A DNA stretch of 64,000 nt. Origin: Akebia trifoliata. Taxonomy: Eukaryota; Streptophyta; Magnoliopsida; Ranunculales; Lardizabalaceae. Below the pieces are notes generated by a model. That model saw nothing but the letters and a program-made list of their open reading frames with translations, did not search any database and had not been told where the DNA came from. Positions 1-10,430 of this stretch are shown piece by piece. The translations under genes and the position numbers were made by a program. The first letter of the stretch is position 1; each line of letters begins with the position of its first letter. The stretch lies in assembly GCA_017979445.1 (NCBI GenBank), contig CM030706.1, positions 29,610,493 through 29,674,492 on the forward strand, written 5' to 3'.

Positions 1-590
1 CGAGAAGGTGAAATCCACATGGATTTTCACCAAAATCCTTGGCTCATAAAAATTTCCATCAAGCCTCATTCCCATTTTAGCTTGCTCATTGCTTTATTTG
101 TTCTTTTCCTAAAATGGATTATAACTTTGTTTTTAAAAATAGCCTTTGGATCCAAAACAAGGTGAAATCTCATGGATTCTCACCAAAATCTTAGGCTAAC
201 AAAAAATTCTAGCAAGCACTTACTTCTAGTAAGGGTTTGCTCATCATATCGATTTGTCCATCTTTCAAAACAAAATTATTGTTGGTTTTCCTTAATTTTC
301 TGCATTATTTATTTTGTTTTTCAAAAGTAAGTTAATGTCTCAAAACCACACCTATGGTCATACATTGGTAACCATCTTAGGATGGGTGGGATAAGGTATC
401 TAACACCTTCCTTGTCCATCATCCAAACCTCCTTACCATAGATCTCTAAGTAGACCAATTCTCTTATCTTTTGGATATGTAAGTCACTACAAGCCAAAAA
501 AAGATTTCAAGAAAATAATTTTTACAGTGTCCATTCACACTTTAATTAAATGGTGCCAACTCCTAAACCTGTGTAGAAAAGCTCAAACAT
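1..590 (+). repeat. Remnant of a third Tat-type LTR, 5' end outside window
   Basis: The order of landmarks matches the 3' half of the other LTRs here: a stem-loop at 389-417 with a loop close to the family loop, then at 552-569 a block resembling the GGTGGCGACTCCCAAATCT block of the other LTRs. A direct repeat of about 155-bp period begins near 5 and 160 (AAGGTGAAATC followed by a CATGGATT core), and its first copy forms a small hairpin, GGTGAAATCC with GGATTTTCACC. No PBS was identified, and the right edge is a guess. This could also be leader sequence of an older element. Confidence 0.35.
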
Positions 591-866
591 TTCCCAATGG
601 TTTTGAAGTCTGCGTATCTATAAGATACACTAGAAAATGCCATCACTACTGAGATTCATGATATTCATATTCTTTTTAATGATGATTGTTTGTAAGTAAT
701 CGTTATTACAACATATGATGGAGTGATAGATTATGATCGATCATTAAAAAAATCATAAATGTTCCTTATCTTTTAGAATACTATGTTATTTCATTTTGTA
801 CTTGGATGTGGATAGATTTATTTTAAATTCTTAACTAAATATTGCTTATTCTAATAAATTACTATT
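591..866. other. AT-rich sequence, nothing recognised
   Basis: No coding frame, RNA gene or repeat is recognised. It is the left side of the target into which the solo LTR at 872-3185 inserted; the sequence resumes at 3191. Confidence 0.5.
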
Positions 867-1061
867 GATTTTGTAGATACGTGATTTTCATCGTTACGAC
901 GGCCACATTTACTAAGATTTGGAGTCGCCACCATTCATGTTGTAAGTGGGTGTGAATGGTCACTCGATGTACATTTTTCAAAAAATGTCATTTTTGGCAT
1001 GTAGTGACTCGCGTTAGATAGGGATTAATTAAACCTCGGGATTCGGGTAAGCTGCTCGGTT

Positions 1062-1096
1062 GGAGAAAAGGGAAGGTGTTAGGCACCCTTTTCTCC
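1062..1096 (-). promoter_or_regulatory. Conserved R/U5 stem-loop, family 2 version (11-bp stem)
   Basis: The perfect 11-bp stem GGAGAAAAGGG (1062-1072) and CCCTTTTCTCC (1086-1096) encloses a 13-nt loop (1073-1085) whose sense-strand form is TGCCTAACACCTT. The loop is identical to that of element A, but the stem shares almost no sequence with A's stem (CGGGGTTGG/CCAACCCCG). It lies about 470 nt downstream of the TATA-like box, so it would be in the transcript. Confidence 0.75.
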
Positions 1097-2039
1097 CCGT
1101 CAAGTAGCGGTAACCTCAAGTAACTCGGTCATTTTATAATAAAAAATGAGGAAAATAAAGTATCACGTGGGTGTATTTGTACCCTAGATAGGGGTTTGTT
1201 TTTGGCTTGATCATAGGGTCATTTCATCAATGGAAATGACCTTTATAGACCTTTAGCCTTGGGGTCCATTCATCCTAAACCATCTAAAATAAAATGAAGA
1301 AGATGGGGATGATAGAAAAGGGAGGAGGAGAAGGTAGAGAGAGAGGGGGGATTGCACTTTGAACCCACATTGTATCTTTGATCTTCTTTTCTTCTTCTTA
1401 TTCTTCTTGAATTCTCTTGAGTCCTTCGAGATTTAGAAATATTACTTTTTTTTTGTAGAGGATTAGTATGTAATTGGAGAAGAGATGAGGAGGGAAGATG
1501 GATTTTTGTTTTTTTGTTTTTTTTAAGTAAGACTTGGTAACCATTTTTGGGATGAGAGGAGGGGTATTTATAGATGTTTGGAGGAGGTTTATGGGTATAA
1601 TGAGGTGAGAGTTTAAAAGGAGGGATAATGGCATATGTTTTAAGAGTGGAAGGTATGAAATTTAGAATGAAAGTGAGGGTATTTGTGTAATGAGGAAAGT
1701 GGATTGTGTTTTAACCCAAATGGTTTGGATCTTACCCAAATCCATTTGGGTAGAGTGTTTGGTGGGGTGAAATGAGTGATGGTTGATGGAGAGAATGGGG
1801 GTGTAAGGTGTTAGGTGTTTGATTGAGTGTTGGATTGATGAAAGGGGTAAGGTGTTTAGATTTGGAGGAATGGATAGTGTAAGAGATTGGTTGGTTAGAT
1901 TTTGGGAGTATAAATGATAGAATGACATGTGGTATATGTGATGAGAGAGTGTGGTGATGAGATTGGTTGATTGGTTGATGGTGGTTGTTTGATTAAAGAA
2001 GAGGTATGTGTTAGTTAGTTGATGATGAGGGGAGTATGG

Positions 2040-2290
2040 GTTGAGGTGATTTCATTGGAGTATTTTAAGGAAAGTGATGGGTATAGATATGGGTTGTGAT
2101 GTGGGTGGTTGATGATATTGGAGAATGATGATAGGTTAGGGGGTGTAGGGTATGGGTTGTGATGTGGGTGATTGTTGATGTTAGAGAATGGAGATAGGTT
2201 AGGTTAGGGTAGGGTATGGGTTGAGGTGATTTTGGAGGGAAGTGATGTGGGTTAGATGGATTGTTTAGAGAATGGTGATGGGGGTAGGTG
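2040..2290. repeat. Degenerate G/T-rich tandem repeat inside the solo LTR
   Basis: Units of roughly 70-80 bp repeat GGGTATGGGTTGTGATGTGGG plus TGTTGATGTTAGAGAATGG-like segments two to three times. The wider 1300-2650 region is strongly G-rich on this strand. Long open frames on the other strand (repeated His/Pro/Thr residues) are side effects of this composition, not genes. Confidence 0.5.
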
Positions 2291-3190
2291 ATTAGATGAG
2301 GGAGGTGAAGGGTGGTGTTGACATGTGTCATCTTTTGATGTTTGAGAAGGTGATTGGTTGATGTGGGTAGTGGTTAATGGGTTAGGGTTGTGGGTTGGAT
2401 AATGAATTGGGTATGGATAATGGTTTGTGGATTTATGATATATTGGGTATGGGCTTTTAGAGGGTTGTAGGTTATTTTGACTTGGATAAGGTTTGTTTGT
2501 GGGTTGAATTTTTGAAGGTGGGTTCACTTTAGGGTTTAGGTGATATGAAATCAATTTTAAGTTAAGGGTAAGGTGGGAAATTGGTTTTTGTAGATTTGAG
2601 GGTCCATGGGCCTTAAATAGGTTTAGGGTGTTTGTGAATTCGGAGGTAGGGCGGTGGAAGGTAGATGAAGGGTAGGCATCCCAAGTCTCACATTTTTTCA
2701 TTTTTTTTTAAATCTTTTTTTTATTTTTAGAATTTATTACATTGACTAAAATGCCACGTGTTGGCGAATCGGACTTTTTGGGCTCGTGAAGGATTTTATC
2801 GATTTTTTGGATGTAAGCGTGGAGCGGTGAAGGTTGGGATAACATAGGATGGGTCAGATCCCTTTGGTGGGTCCCTTAGACCATTGGGTAGTCTTAGGGG
2901 CCTTGGTTCAATTAAATTGCCACTTTTCAGCGTTTTGGGCCTTAGAGGCCCATTGGCCTATTTTGTTGGAAAACCGACATTTTGCATGGAGCGGGGTAGA
3001 TGTGAGCTTGTCGGGTCCATTTGGTGGACCTAATAACCTGTTGAAAGGTTTTATAGGCTTTGATCTTTGGCGAAAGTGCCATATTTTGATGATTCAGGCC
3101 ATTGAGGCCCATTGGCCAAATTATTGGTAAATTACTGTTTTTGGGCCCTTTCGAGTGAGGGCCCGTTCAAATTGGGGTGTCTACAGATTT

Positions 3191-3554
3191 ACTATAGTTA
3201 GTATGAATTTCTTTGTTTAGCATGCCTCATAGTTATTTATTTATGTTTACTAAAAACTGTCATAATTTCAAATTGAGTTTAGTAATTCATCTTGCATTGC
3301 TATGATTGTTATTAGAAGATGGGTTATCTGCAGAGTAACTTCCCTTTTACTCACCACCTCCAATGTAGGTGAGATCTTGTGGTAAAGAAAACCAGGATGT
3401 ATACCTGAGAAGTAGCAAAAAATGGATGTACAAGAGTTGGTGAGTATTGCATAAGTCAATTTGTAAGTCAGTACATATGTAAACTAAATAATTACGCTTT
3501 GTGTTTATTATTATTGTTGTTTATCATTGTATTGAGAATTATCTCATTCCTCGA
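3191..3554. other. Right part of the solo-LTR target; nothing recognised
   Basis: AT-rich, no supported gene. It continues the sequence interrupted at 867 and leads into the integrase remnant, so it may belong to the same old retroelement. Confidence 0.4.
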
Positions 3555-3827
3555 AATTCTAATACAATATCATGGGGATTCATGTTAGGATATCGGGACG
3601 TGATAATGGACGAAACAAGGGAAAGGGTGCTAAAAAGGCTCTGACGATATCATCAGAAGCTGAAGAAGTCTTATGATTGGTAGATACGCAGAAGGTATTG
3701 AAGCCAGGAGATTTGGCGTTGAGGCAAGTCTTCCAGAACACTCAGGCTCCCAACAACAGGAAGGTCGGAGTAAATTGGAAAGGCCCTTACATTATAGACA
3801 GGCTCGAGAAATCGGGGATATACCATT
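3555..3827 (+). pseudogene. Ty3/gypsy integrase C-terminal remnant
   Basis: The + strand frame from about 3677 reads VLKPGDLALRQVFQNTQAP and then VNWKGPYIIDRLEKSGIYHL. In plant Ty3 elements the integrase C-terminal region has the pattern 'GDLVLR.VFQNT...GPNWEGPY.V......G.Y.L'. The match stops exactly where element A's LTR begins (3828), so A, or a fragment of it, inserted into this integrase. The sequence upstream (3555-3676) reads in the same general region with a stop, so the gene was already broken. The rest of the gene is not seen elsewhere in the window. Confidence 0.6.
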
Positions 3828-3981
3828 TGAAAGCGCCCTCGATCCGCGGGGTGAGCGGATCCGCTTTGACCCTTGAGGTTTGGGAGTCGCCACCTAGTTA
3901 TTATGGTGTAGGAACCAAACTGACTCTAAAACAGATAAAAACTAAGCTACTACAGAAAATCTGAATCCGGGGATCATGTTA

Positions 3982-4012
3982 CGGGGTTGGAAGGTGTTAG
4001 GCACCAACCCCG
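3982..4012 (-). promoter_or_regulatory. Conserved R/U5 stem-loop, family 1 version (9-bp stem)
   Basis: Stem CGGGGTTGG (3982-3990) pairs perfectly with CCAACCCCG (4004-4012); the 13-nt loop is at 3991-4003 (sense TGCCTAACACCTT). Same position relative to the TATA-like box (about 415 nt downstream) as in B, F and G. Confidence 0.75.
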
Positions 4013-4426
4013 CCCGGCCATTGCCGGTCTCTACTTATCCCAAATAAATCTACATCGCTAATGACAAACCTAGATTAAAAAATAATAATAAAAAAACTTA
4101 CCTTCGATCTGCAAAAGTGTTATTCCCTCAGATCTGGTGAAAACGGCTCCTTGTACCGTATTCCTTACTTCGTTCTATCTCCGGATCTGATTTCTGATCT
4201 CCGAGGTAAGGTATCTCCTTCTTGGATCTGGGTGCTTCGAATTTGTTGTGAATTTTTGGGATGTTTTTTAGAGGTTTTTGGGTATTTTTTAGGCTAAAAT
4301 CAAAGCAGAGGTGTTAGGTAAGGAGTTGAGGCTCCAAAATTAGGGTTTTGGAGAGGTTGTGGAGGCTTCTTCACCTACTTTTCTTAGGTTTTTTTCTTTG
4401 ATCCGAAAATAGGGTGTGGAGGCTCC

Positions 4427-4434
4427 TATTTATA
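4427..4434 (-). promoter_or_regulatory. TATA-like box of element A LTR
   Basis: TATAAATA on the - strand, followed by AGGAGCCTCCACA. The same TATA plus GAGCCTCCA context recurs in LTR B (14880-14887), D (20152-20161) and, less well, G and F, so it is the likely core promoter of this LTR family. Confidence 0.6.
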
Positions 4435-5510
4435 AAGTTTTTAGAAGCATTAGGGTTTGATTAGGGTTTCTTTTAGAGTTTTAATTAAGGTTTTGACTTT
4501 GGTCTCATGAGATGGACTTAGTCTTTAGGGCTTTGACTTAGGGTTTTGACTTTAGTCTTATGAGATAGACTTGATTAGTTTAGATTAGGATTTTGATTTA
4601 GGGTTTTGACCTTAGTCTTATGAGATTTAGGGTTTTGACTCTAGTCTTACTTAATTGACTTTAATTTTGACTTTAGTCTTATTTGATTGACTTTAATATC
4701 TCTACTTTAGTCTTGCTTGATTGACTTTAAATTTTTGGAGAACCCCCCTCTATTATATCTTTGATTCTTTGAACCCCCAAATGGAGGGGTCATTAAAAAA
4801 ATATCTTGCGAACCATCAACAATTTTTCTTGAAAGCCTGATTGATCAATTTTTTGATTTAAATTTTATAATTAATTTTATTAATGTTTCACTTTACATTA
4901 TTTAATGATTTATTTATTAATTTCAAAATTTTTAATTATTAAAATTATGAAATTACCATTTTGCCCTCGGAGAGGATTTTTTACGTTTTAAGTCGTTTTT
5001 CAATGTTCCAGGATATTTTGAAATCAATTTTTCATAAGAAATTCAATGGGAATGTTGGTTTTTGTCATTTGTGAAATTTTTTGTGTGAAATGGTCGTGAA
5101 TTTTATGAGGGGTATTTTCGTAATTTTGTCAAATTTTGTGAAAATTGGTGAAATGATTTATTTGGTTTCGATTTGTCGTTTTATGTATTTGAACGGATTT
5201 TCCTAAACGTAATGTAGGCTCTAAGGTTGTTTTGATGTTAGGGGTATTTTGGTAATTTGATCATTTTTAGTGATTTTTATCGTGAAGCTTCTTTTTGGTT
5301 TGCAGGATGATGATTTCTATGTTTCTGGGGTAGTATTTTTCTAGCGTAGCGTGGTTTTTAAGTTTTGTCAGTTCGAGATACCTCATCCAGATTTCTGAAA
5401 CATATCTGGTAACAAAATAAAGCATTGGAATAGACATCCATCATTGGGAACCTTTGCGATCGGGTTGACGACTTGATTAATCAGGCGGATGCAAAAATGG
5501 GGTGTCTACA

Positions 5511-5523
5511 GATGCCCCTCTTT
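5511..5523 (-). promoter_or_regulatory. Polypurine tract, element A
   Basis: On the - strand AAAGAGGGGCATC directly precedes the LTR start. The same 13 bases sit next to the 3' LTRs of D and G, which is the expected position of the plus-strand primer. Confidence 0.75.
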
Positions 5524-7454
5524 GGCAGAGGGTTGAAGCAAACTAGATAGCAAATCTATTTCGGTAGATAGTGCGATATCCGAATGCCAAAGCTAGTGAC
5601 AGTTCATTTTGCAGCCTGATTTAGCAATTCGTCTGGGCGTTCGGATCCTTGAGCGTAAACTCTCCCCGAACTAAAAGGTTGTCAGGTCCTTGAGCACGAG
5701 CTCTCACTGGCAACGTCAGATCCTTGAATTTTTAAAAAATTCTCCTTGACTGATGTAACAACTGTGCAAGTGTGTGGACTCAAAAATCTGAGGTAAATTT
5801 GAGTAAAATCTAATCGCAAAGTGAATATAAATTAGACATAAACTAAGCGTAATTGAGCATAAATTGATTATAATTCCGAGTAAACCCTCGTCGGTAACTG
5901 AGCAAAATTGGTGAAGGAATGATGGACTTTTGGGAAAGAATGAATGAATTTGGAAAAGACTGATAAGAGTGAATTGAATAAATATGGAAGATACTGAATC
6001 CGGAAGAGAAATGATTGAATCCAAGAATGATTGGATCTGGGAATGAAAAAAAAAACTATATTAGTTGATCTCTGGACACAGTCAAATGTGAGATCCGAAG
6101 TGCTTTTATTTGAATCTCAAGGATTTATCCAAAAGTTTTATGAATTTAAAACCTGAGTTTTTATTTCTTTTGAACCTCAAGAGTTTTTTGAAGAACTGTT
6201 ATCAAGAGGGTAACCTTAAGTTTGAGGTTCTCATTATCTTTAAGGGTTAACATTGCTCAAAAACAAAATGTCCCTGGTTTGACAATAAACATGACATTGA
6301 AAATAATTGAACACATCATTAAAAAATGCCCTTGGTATAAAGGGGGAATTACATATTTAGAGGAAAAAGAAAAATGCCCTTTGTATAAAGTTTGAAATAT
6401 TTGATTACCACAAGCGCAATAAAGATCCAACTTTTAATTTTGATTAATTTTATTAAAGATTTTGAGTCAGGCTCAAGAGAACAAAATATTTCCTTTTGAG
6501 ACTCATCATAGAATTCACCATTTTCTCCATTGGTTCACTTGGGGCAGTAAGAATTTTCAGATCGATTGTAGACAAGATACTTGTGGCTTCTGAATCTATG
6601 CCTGGTTTAAGCTGAGTATTGAACTTGATTATTCGGATTTCTGATGTTTCAGCTCGAACTGCTCTCAGCTTGGGATTTTCTTCTGTTTTTATTTTGTATT
6701 GCTCTAACTTTTGCCTAGATCGCCTTTCCAGGTTTTCAATCTAGCGAGCTTGCTCTAGCTTTTGCCTAGATCACCTTTTCAGGTTTTTGATCTAACGAGC
6801 TCTTTCTTTTTTCTTTGCTCTGATTGTTGCCAAAATTGTCATTTCAGATTTTCAACCTTGCGAGCTTGCCTTAATTTTTGCCTAAGTCGCCCTTTCTGGG
6901 TTTTCAACTTAGCAGGCTTCTTCATTTTTTTTTTTTAATCTTTTTCTTTTCCTCTGAAGTTCTAGAATTACTGTCTGATCATGCTTCACTACCCTCCTTG
7001 ACTTTTTCACACGGTACTTAGGAGGACTTTTATAGGTAGGCTGGGGACTAGGCATAAAAAGAAAGGAATTTTGAGGCTCAAAAACCCAAATGCCCCTTGT
7101 GTGGCATTTCATTTAAAAATTTTTCTTGAACTTTCTTCCCCATTTTGGATGATATTTCTTTTTCTTTTGAATTTTTTTTCTTTTTAGATTTTTCCTTTGT
7201 CGGGGAATCTATATATATATTTTTATTTTGATGTGGTCGAGCCTGAAGTAACTTCTCAAGTTGCCTACGTACCCCAAATTTTTGAGATCAGACCAAAACG
7301 TAGTTTAGATATTCCCTCCCCTAGGTTAGGTGATCGGGCTAAGAAATAAAAGGCACAATTTTTCTCTTTTTGAACAGGCTGCAAAAGGGGTTGAGAAAGG
7401 AGAATAAAGAACTAGGTAATAGGAAAATTGATTCGGCCAAAAATGGCCTCCGTA
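5524..7454 (-). other. Element A 3' non-coding region
   Basis: Homologous to 30890-32230 (F), 43583-45697 (D, inverted) and 46566-49520 (G). One or two remnants of the 37-bp repeat that is amplified in G (GAGCATAATTCCGAG and ACCCTCG) lie near 5840-5910. Several short blocks around 6650-6920 (CTAGATCGCC, AGGTTTTCAATCTAGCGAGC) repeat two to four times and are shared by all four elements. Long A- and T-rich frames here are not genes. Confidence 0.6.
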
Positions 7455-8620
7455 AATGTAGTACCGTTTGATTTGGTCAAGGTTAGTTGGTTCTGGTAAC
7501 TCGATTCCATCATGATCTTGAAGTCTGACAGCTTTTCCTGACAGTATTTCCTTAATGAATGAATTTCTCTAATTGGGTTCAGACTTTCTCCTATAGTCGA
7601 GGAGGAGTGTTCAATTTTCTTTGAAGTCTAATAGTTAAATCTTTGACTTGTAAATGATGAGCTTTGACCTTTTTGTCAAATGCACGGGTGACTCTTCTTA
7701 GATAAGCTTGTACATGATACAGGGCTTTAACTCGTTTTCTTCGATCAAGTTTAATTCTTCATATTGCTGTCGAACCCAATCTGTTTCTAACAAATGATTT
7801 TCCAACAAGACCCTGAGAGACGAAATTTCCATTTCAACTGGCAAGACTACTTCCATGCCATACACTAAGGAGTAGGGAGTAGCTCTAGTAAAGGATCGAA
7901 TTGAAGTTCGATATGTCCATAGCGTGAATGATAATTTTTCTGACCAATCTCGATGTGATTGACATATTTTCCTGATGATAGTCTTGAGACTCTTACTAAC
8001 TGCTTCAACCGTTCCATTGATCTGAAGATGGTAGGGGGATGATTTGTGCTTCCGGATTTTCAACTTTAAACATAGAGTAATGATTTATGCTTTGAAGTAC
8101 GACCCATTATCAGATATCAGTTAAAAAGGTACCCCCATATCGACTGATAATATGTGATTTGAAACTCAAGATGTAGTAAGGATAGTGCTGATACATTTTA
8201 TAACATCTTCTTTGATTTCATCGATATAGACTAGTATCTATTCCATGTTGAACAATACCCAAGCTTGTACCTAACATACCCTCATATGATCACACGAACA
8301 AGTCTTTTGAAATTGCTGAGTAAATTCATTATCCCCTGGTGTTCCTTTAGGGATAAGATGGTTTCTATTTGAATCTCTTTAAGAATTATTTTTTGTTTCA
8401 AGGTCAAAGACCTTTCCTTTCTCGATTAAAGGTTGAGCCCGACTCTTATCTTCTTGTTTAGAAACGAAATCTATCAAATTATTAGTTAATTCGTTAATGC
8501 GCTCGAGGTATTCAAAAATTTTCTTTATCCGATCAATTTCAGATGGGACAACAGACACCTCTATAGACTCGATGAACTAACTTGACTCAATAGGAAAGAG
8601 TAGACTCAATCTAAGGAAGA
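7455..8620 (-). pseudogene. Element A pol remnant (RT linker fused to integrase C-terminal part)
   Basis: Reading the - strand, the first part (about 8620-8270) matches the linker before RT in element D (pattern ..NELTNN.., then a LRKF-type start of RT). After about 8250 the sequence jumps to the middle of integrase and continues with HKSSPYHLQINGTVEAV and WVRQQYEELNLIEE. In D these two points lie about 2.4 kb apart (near 40490 and 42850). Protease, RT core, both RNases H and the integrase zinc finger are therefore absent by deletion, with added stops. Element F has the same join at about 32905. The catalytic Glu position of integrase reads E here (GTVEAV), unlike in D. The protein could not be functional. 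Confidence 0.7.
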
Positions 8621-9559
8621 CATGACCTTGCTGGAAAAAGGGACTCGAGCTAACCCAAATGACTCATGAAAACTAAAGATAAGTACTCACACGAGTTTGA
8701 TTAGGACTGAGGACTGAGATATTGCTTATAACCGGTAGGATTGAAGCACTATGATCTTTAAAGAACAACTGGACGATGTTGAGAAATTTTGAGGTCATTT
8801 CTAACTGTTGACTTGATATTGACGTTTACTCTAACTAACCGGATTTACAGCCCTAACTAGACGATGGACGATTGAGCTTACATACAATGATAACCCTTAA
8901 AACCTCTTTGAATGTGAAATTAACCAATTTCAGTGTCACCCCCTTGATAACATTTTAAATGAACCCTGAGATTTTATTGAATTTTGTGCACCAATCCATT
9001 AAATAATTCATCAATTCAATGATTATTCAGAAGGAAAATAATTTTATTGCACTCTTGAAAATAATGTTTTTATTGAATAACAATTTTCACAATTCTGATT
9101 ATTTTTTACAATCATTTTCTTTTTAGAAAAATATATTTCGATAATTTTACAAGGTCCATGCAAAAAATAGATTTTTGGTAAAAAACATATTTCAAAAATT
9201 TTCCACGCAAAAATAGATCTTTTGTAAATCATTTTTCCTTCATCTTCTTTTGTTTCGAAAAATATTTTCTTCTGAAAAATAGTTTGTTATTTGGAAAGCA
9301 TTTTCTCTTGGAAAATCTTGTTCTTCTGGAAAACACTTTTTCTGAAAACACTTATTTTGGAAAAACACTTATTTTGGAAAATACTTTCCCTTCGTAAACC
9401 ATTTTTCTTCTTTGAAAATTTGATTTCTATTTCAATTTAAATGGTCCAACCCACCATGATTATTGGATCGGGATGGACTGGGTCATTATTTTAAAAGAAT
9501 GGATTCTTTATTGGGTCGGTGCCCATTTTAATTTTCGAAACAAATTTTTGATCCTTGAG
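8621..9559 (-). other. Element A spacer over the ORF1/gag deletion
   Basis: Parts match element D on both sides of its ORF1 and gag: 8920-9010 resembles the D sequence at 25325-25390, and 9060-9130 resembles D near 25250-25310. Then 9130-9440 jumps to D 23880-24060. ORF1 and nearly all of gag are gone. No coding frame survives. Confidence 0.5.
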
Positions 9560-10430
9560 GACAACCATATACTTTGATCTCATCATTCACAGCACTCACA
9601 TACATTCATCAATCAACAGGTTCCAATCAATAAACAACCCGGGAACACCCACGATAAGTTCGAGTCGTGACCTACTGGGAAGGTTTCTAGACTCTAAGCT
9701 TACTACGTGCAATGCATTTTTATCTGGCCACCCTTGCCCAAGCACACCTATATACCTTTCGATACGTGGTGACTTGGTTTGATATACCGTATAGGTGATA
9801 ATCTAAAACCTCAATTCACTTCTCTGAAGCAAAAAACAGCCAGTTTGATCTCCAGTTGAGAGGTGGCGCACAATGCTGAGCAAGGGCCCACTTAAATACC
9901 TCTCGTCTAGAATAGACGTAGTCTATCCCCCTCGTACAGTAGGGTACAGCGGGGCAAGATCTTGCTTAGGCACCGATTTTGACCAAGAAGTGCAATTGAT
10001 ATACTTAGATTATCTTTTATACCTACGGGTACGAGTCAAGAGTTGTAGCTTTCATAAATGGTTTGGCATCCCACGAGGGGACCGACCACGTACTAGTACT
10101 ACGTTGGCAATCGGGACATGTGACTGTGTGGCTCACAATAGGTCAAAGGCTCAGGTCACTCCAGCTTGGGTGCATCAATACATCTCTCAAAATCACCTGA
10201 TTAGATGGTATTGATGCCCCAGTTTGATATACCCTAAGGTACGTGACTGGAGTTGTGGTTTTCATGAATGACGTCGCATCTCCGAAGAGATCGGGCCACG
10301 AACTAGTGCCACGTTGGCTATATAGGACGTGTAAGTGTGCAAAACAGTAAACGTGCATGTGGTGTGTGCAAAACAGGGTGGGGTGTGCCTGGGGCCTTTT
10401 TCAAACACATGGGCCCATGGGCCAGATTAT
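9560..10430 (-). other. Conserved leader module, element A (long form)
   Basis: A GC-richer block present in all four elements: F 34070-34960, D about 22890-23700 (+ strand) and G 51830-52545. It contains a ~110-bp direct duplication (10016-10128 and 10227-10339; shared words GTACG, AGTTGT, TTTCAT, ACTAGT, ACGTTGGC). A palindrome GGCCCATGGGCC lies near 10410. Open frames on the + strand here (e.g. 9873-10214) are antisense and not conserved as protein. Retention in copies that lost their genes suggests a cis function, which is inference. Confidence 0.55.

Larger units (their letters stand above)
872..3185 (-). mobile_element. Solo LTR, Tat-type Ty3 element (family 2), 2.3 kb
   Basis: On the - strand it starts TGTAGACACCCCAATTTG and ends with CA. 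It is flanked by perfect 5-bp target duplications GATTT at 867-871 and 3186-3190. No internal sequence is present, so it is a solo LTR left by LTR-LTR recombination. The terminal TGTAGACACCCC, the GGTGGCGACTCC block near 919-935 and the R/U5 stem-loop (1062-1096) tie it to the other LTRs here. Its body is otherwise different, so it is a separate family. A TATA-like TATAAATA lies at 1565-1572 (- strand). Confidence 0.85.
3828..5510 (-). repeat. Element A 3' LTR (1683 bp)
   Basis: On the - strand it starts TGTAGACACCCC (ending at 5510) and ends GGGCGCTTTCA (3828). The polypurine tract abuts its start, which marks it as the 3' LTR. It holds a TATA-like TATAAATA (- strand, 4427-4434), the R/U5 stem-loop at 3982-4012, the GGTGGCGACTCCCAAA block, and a tract of 30-35-bp repeats (TTGACTTTAGTCTTA-type) at about 4490-4735. 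Confidence 0.85.

Noticed and set aside
1398..2701. Several open frames on the - strand inside the solo LTR
   Set aside because: Low-complexity residues (His, Pro, Thr, Asn) from a skewed repeat; they lie within an LTR.
9555..10358. Open frames of 71-113 codons on both strands in the leader module
   Set aside because: Antisense or unconserved among the four copies; conservation is at DNA level, with frame-breaking indels.
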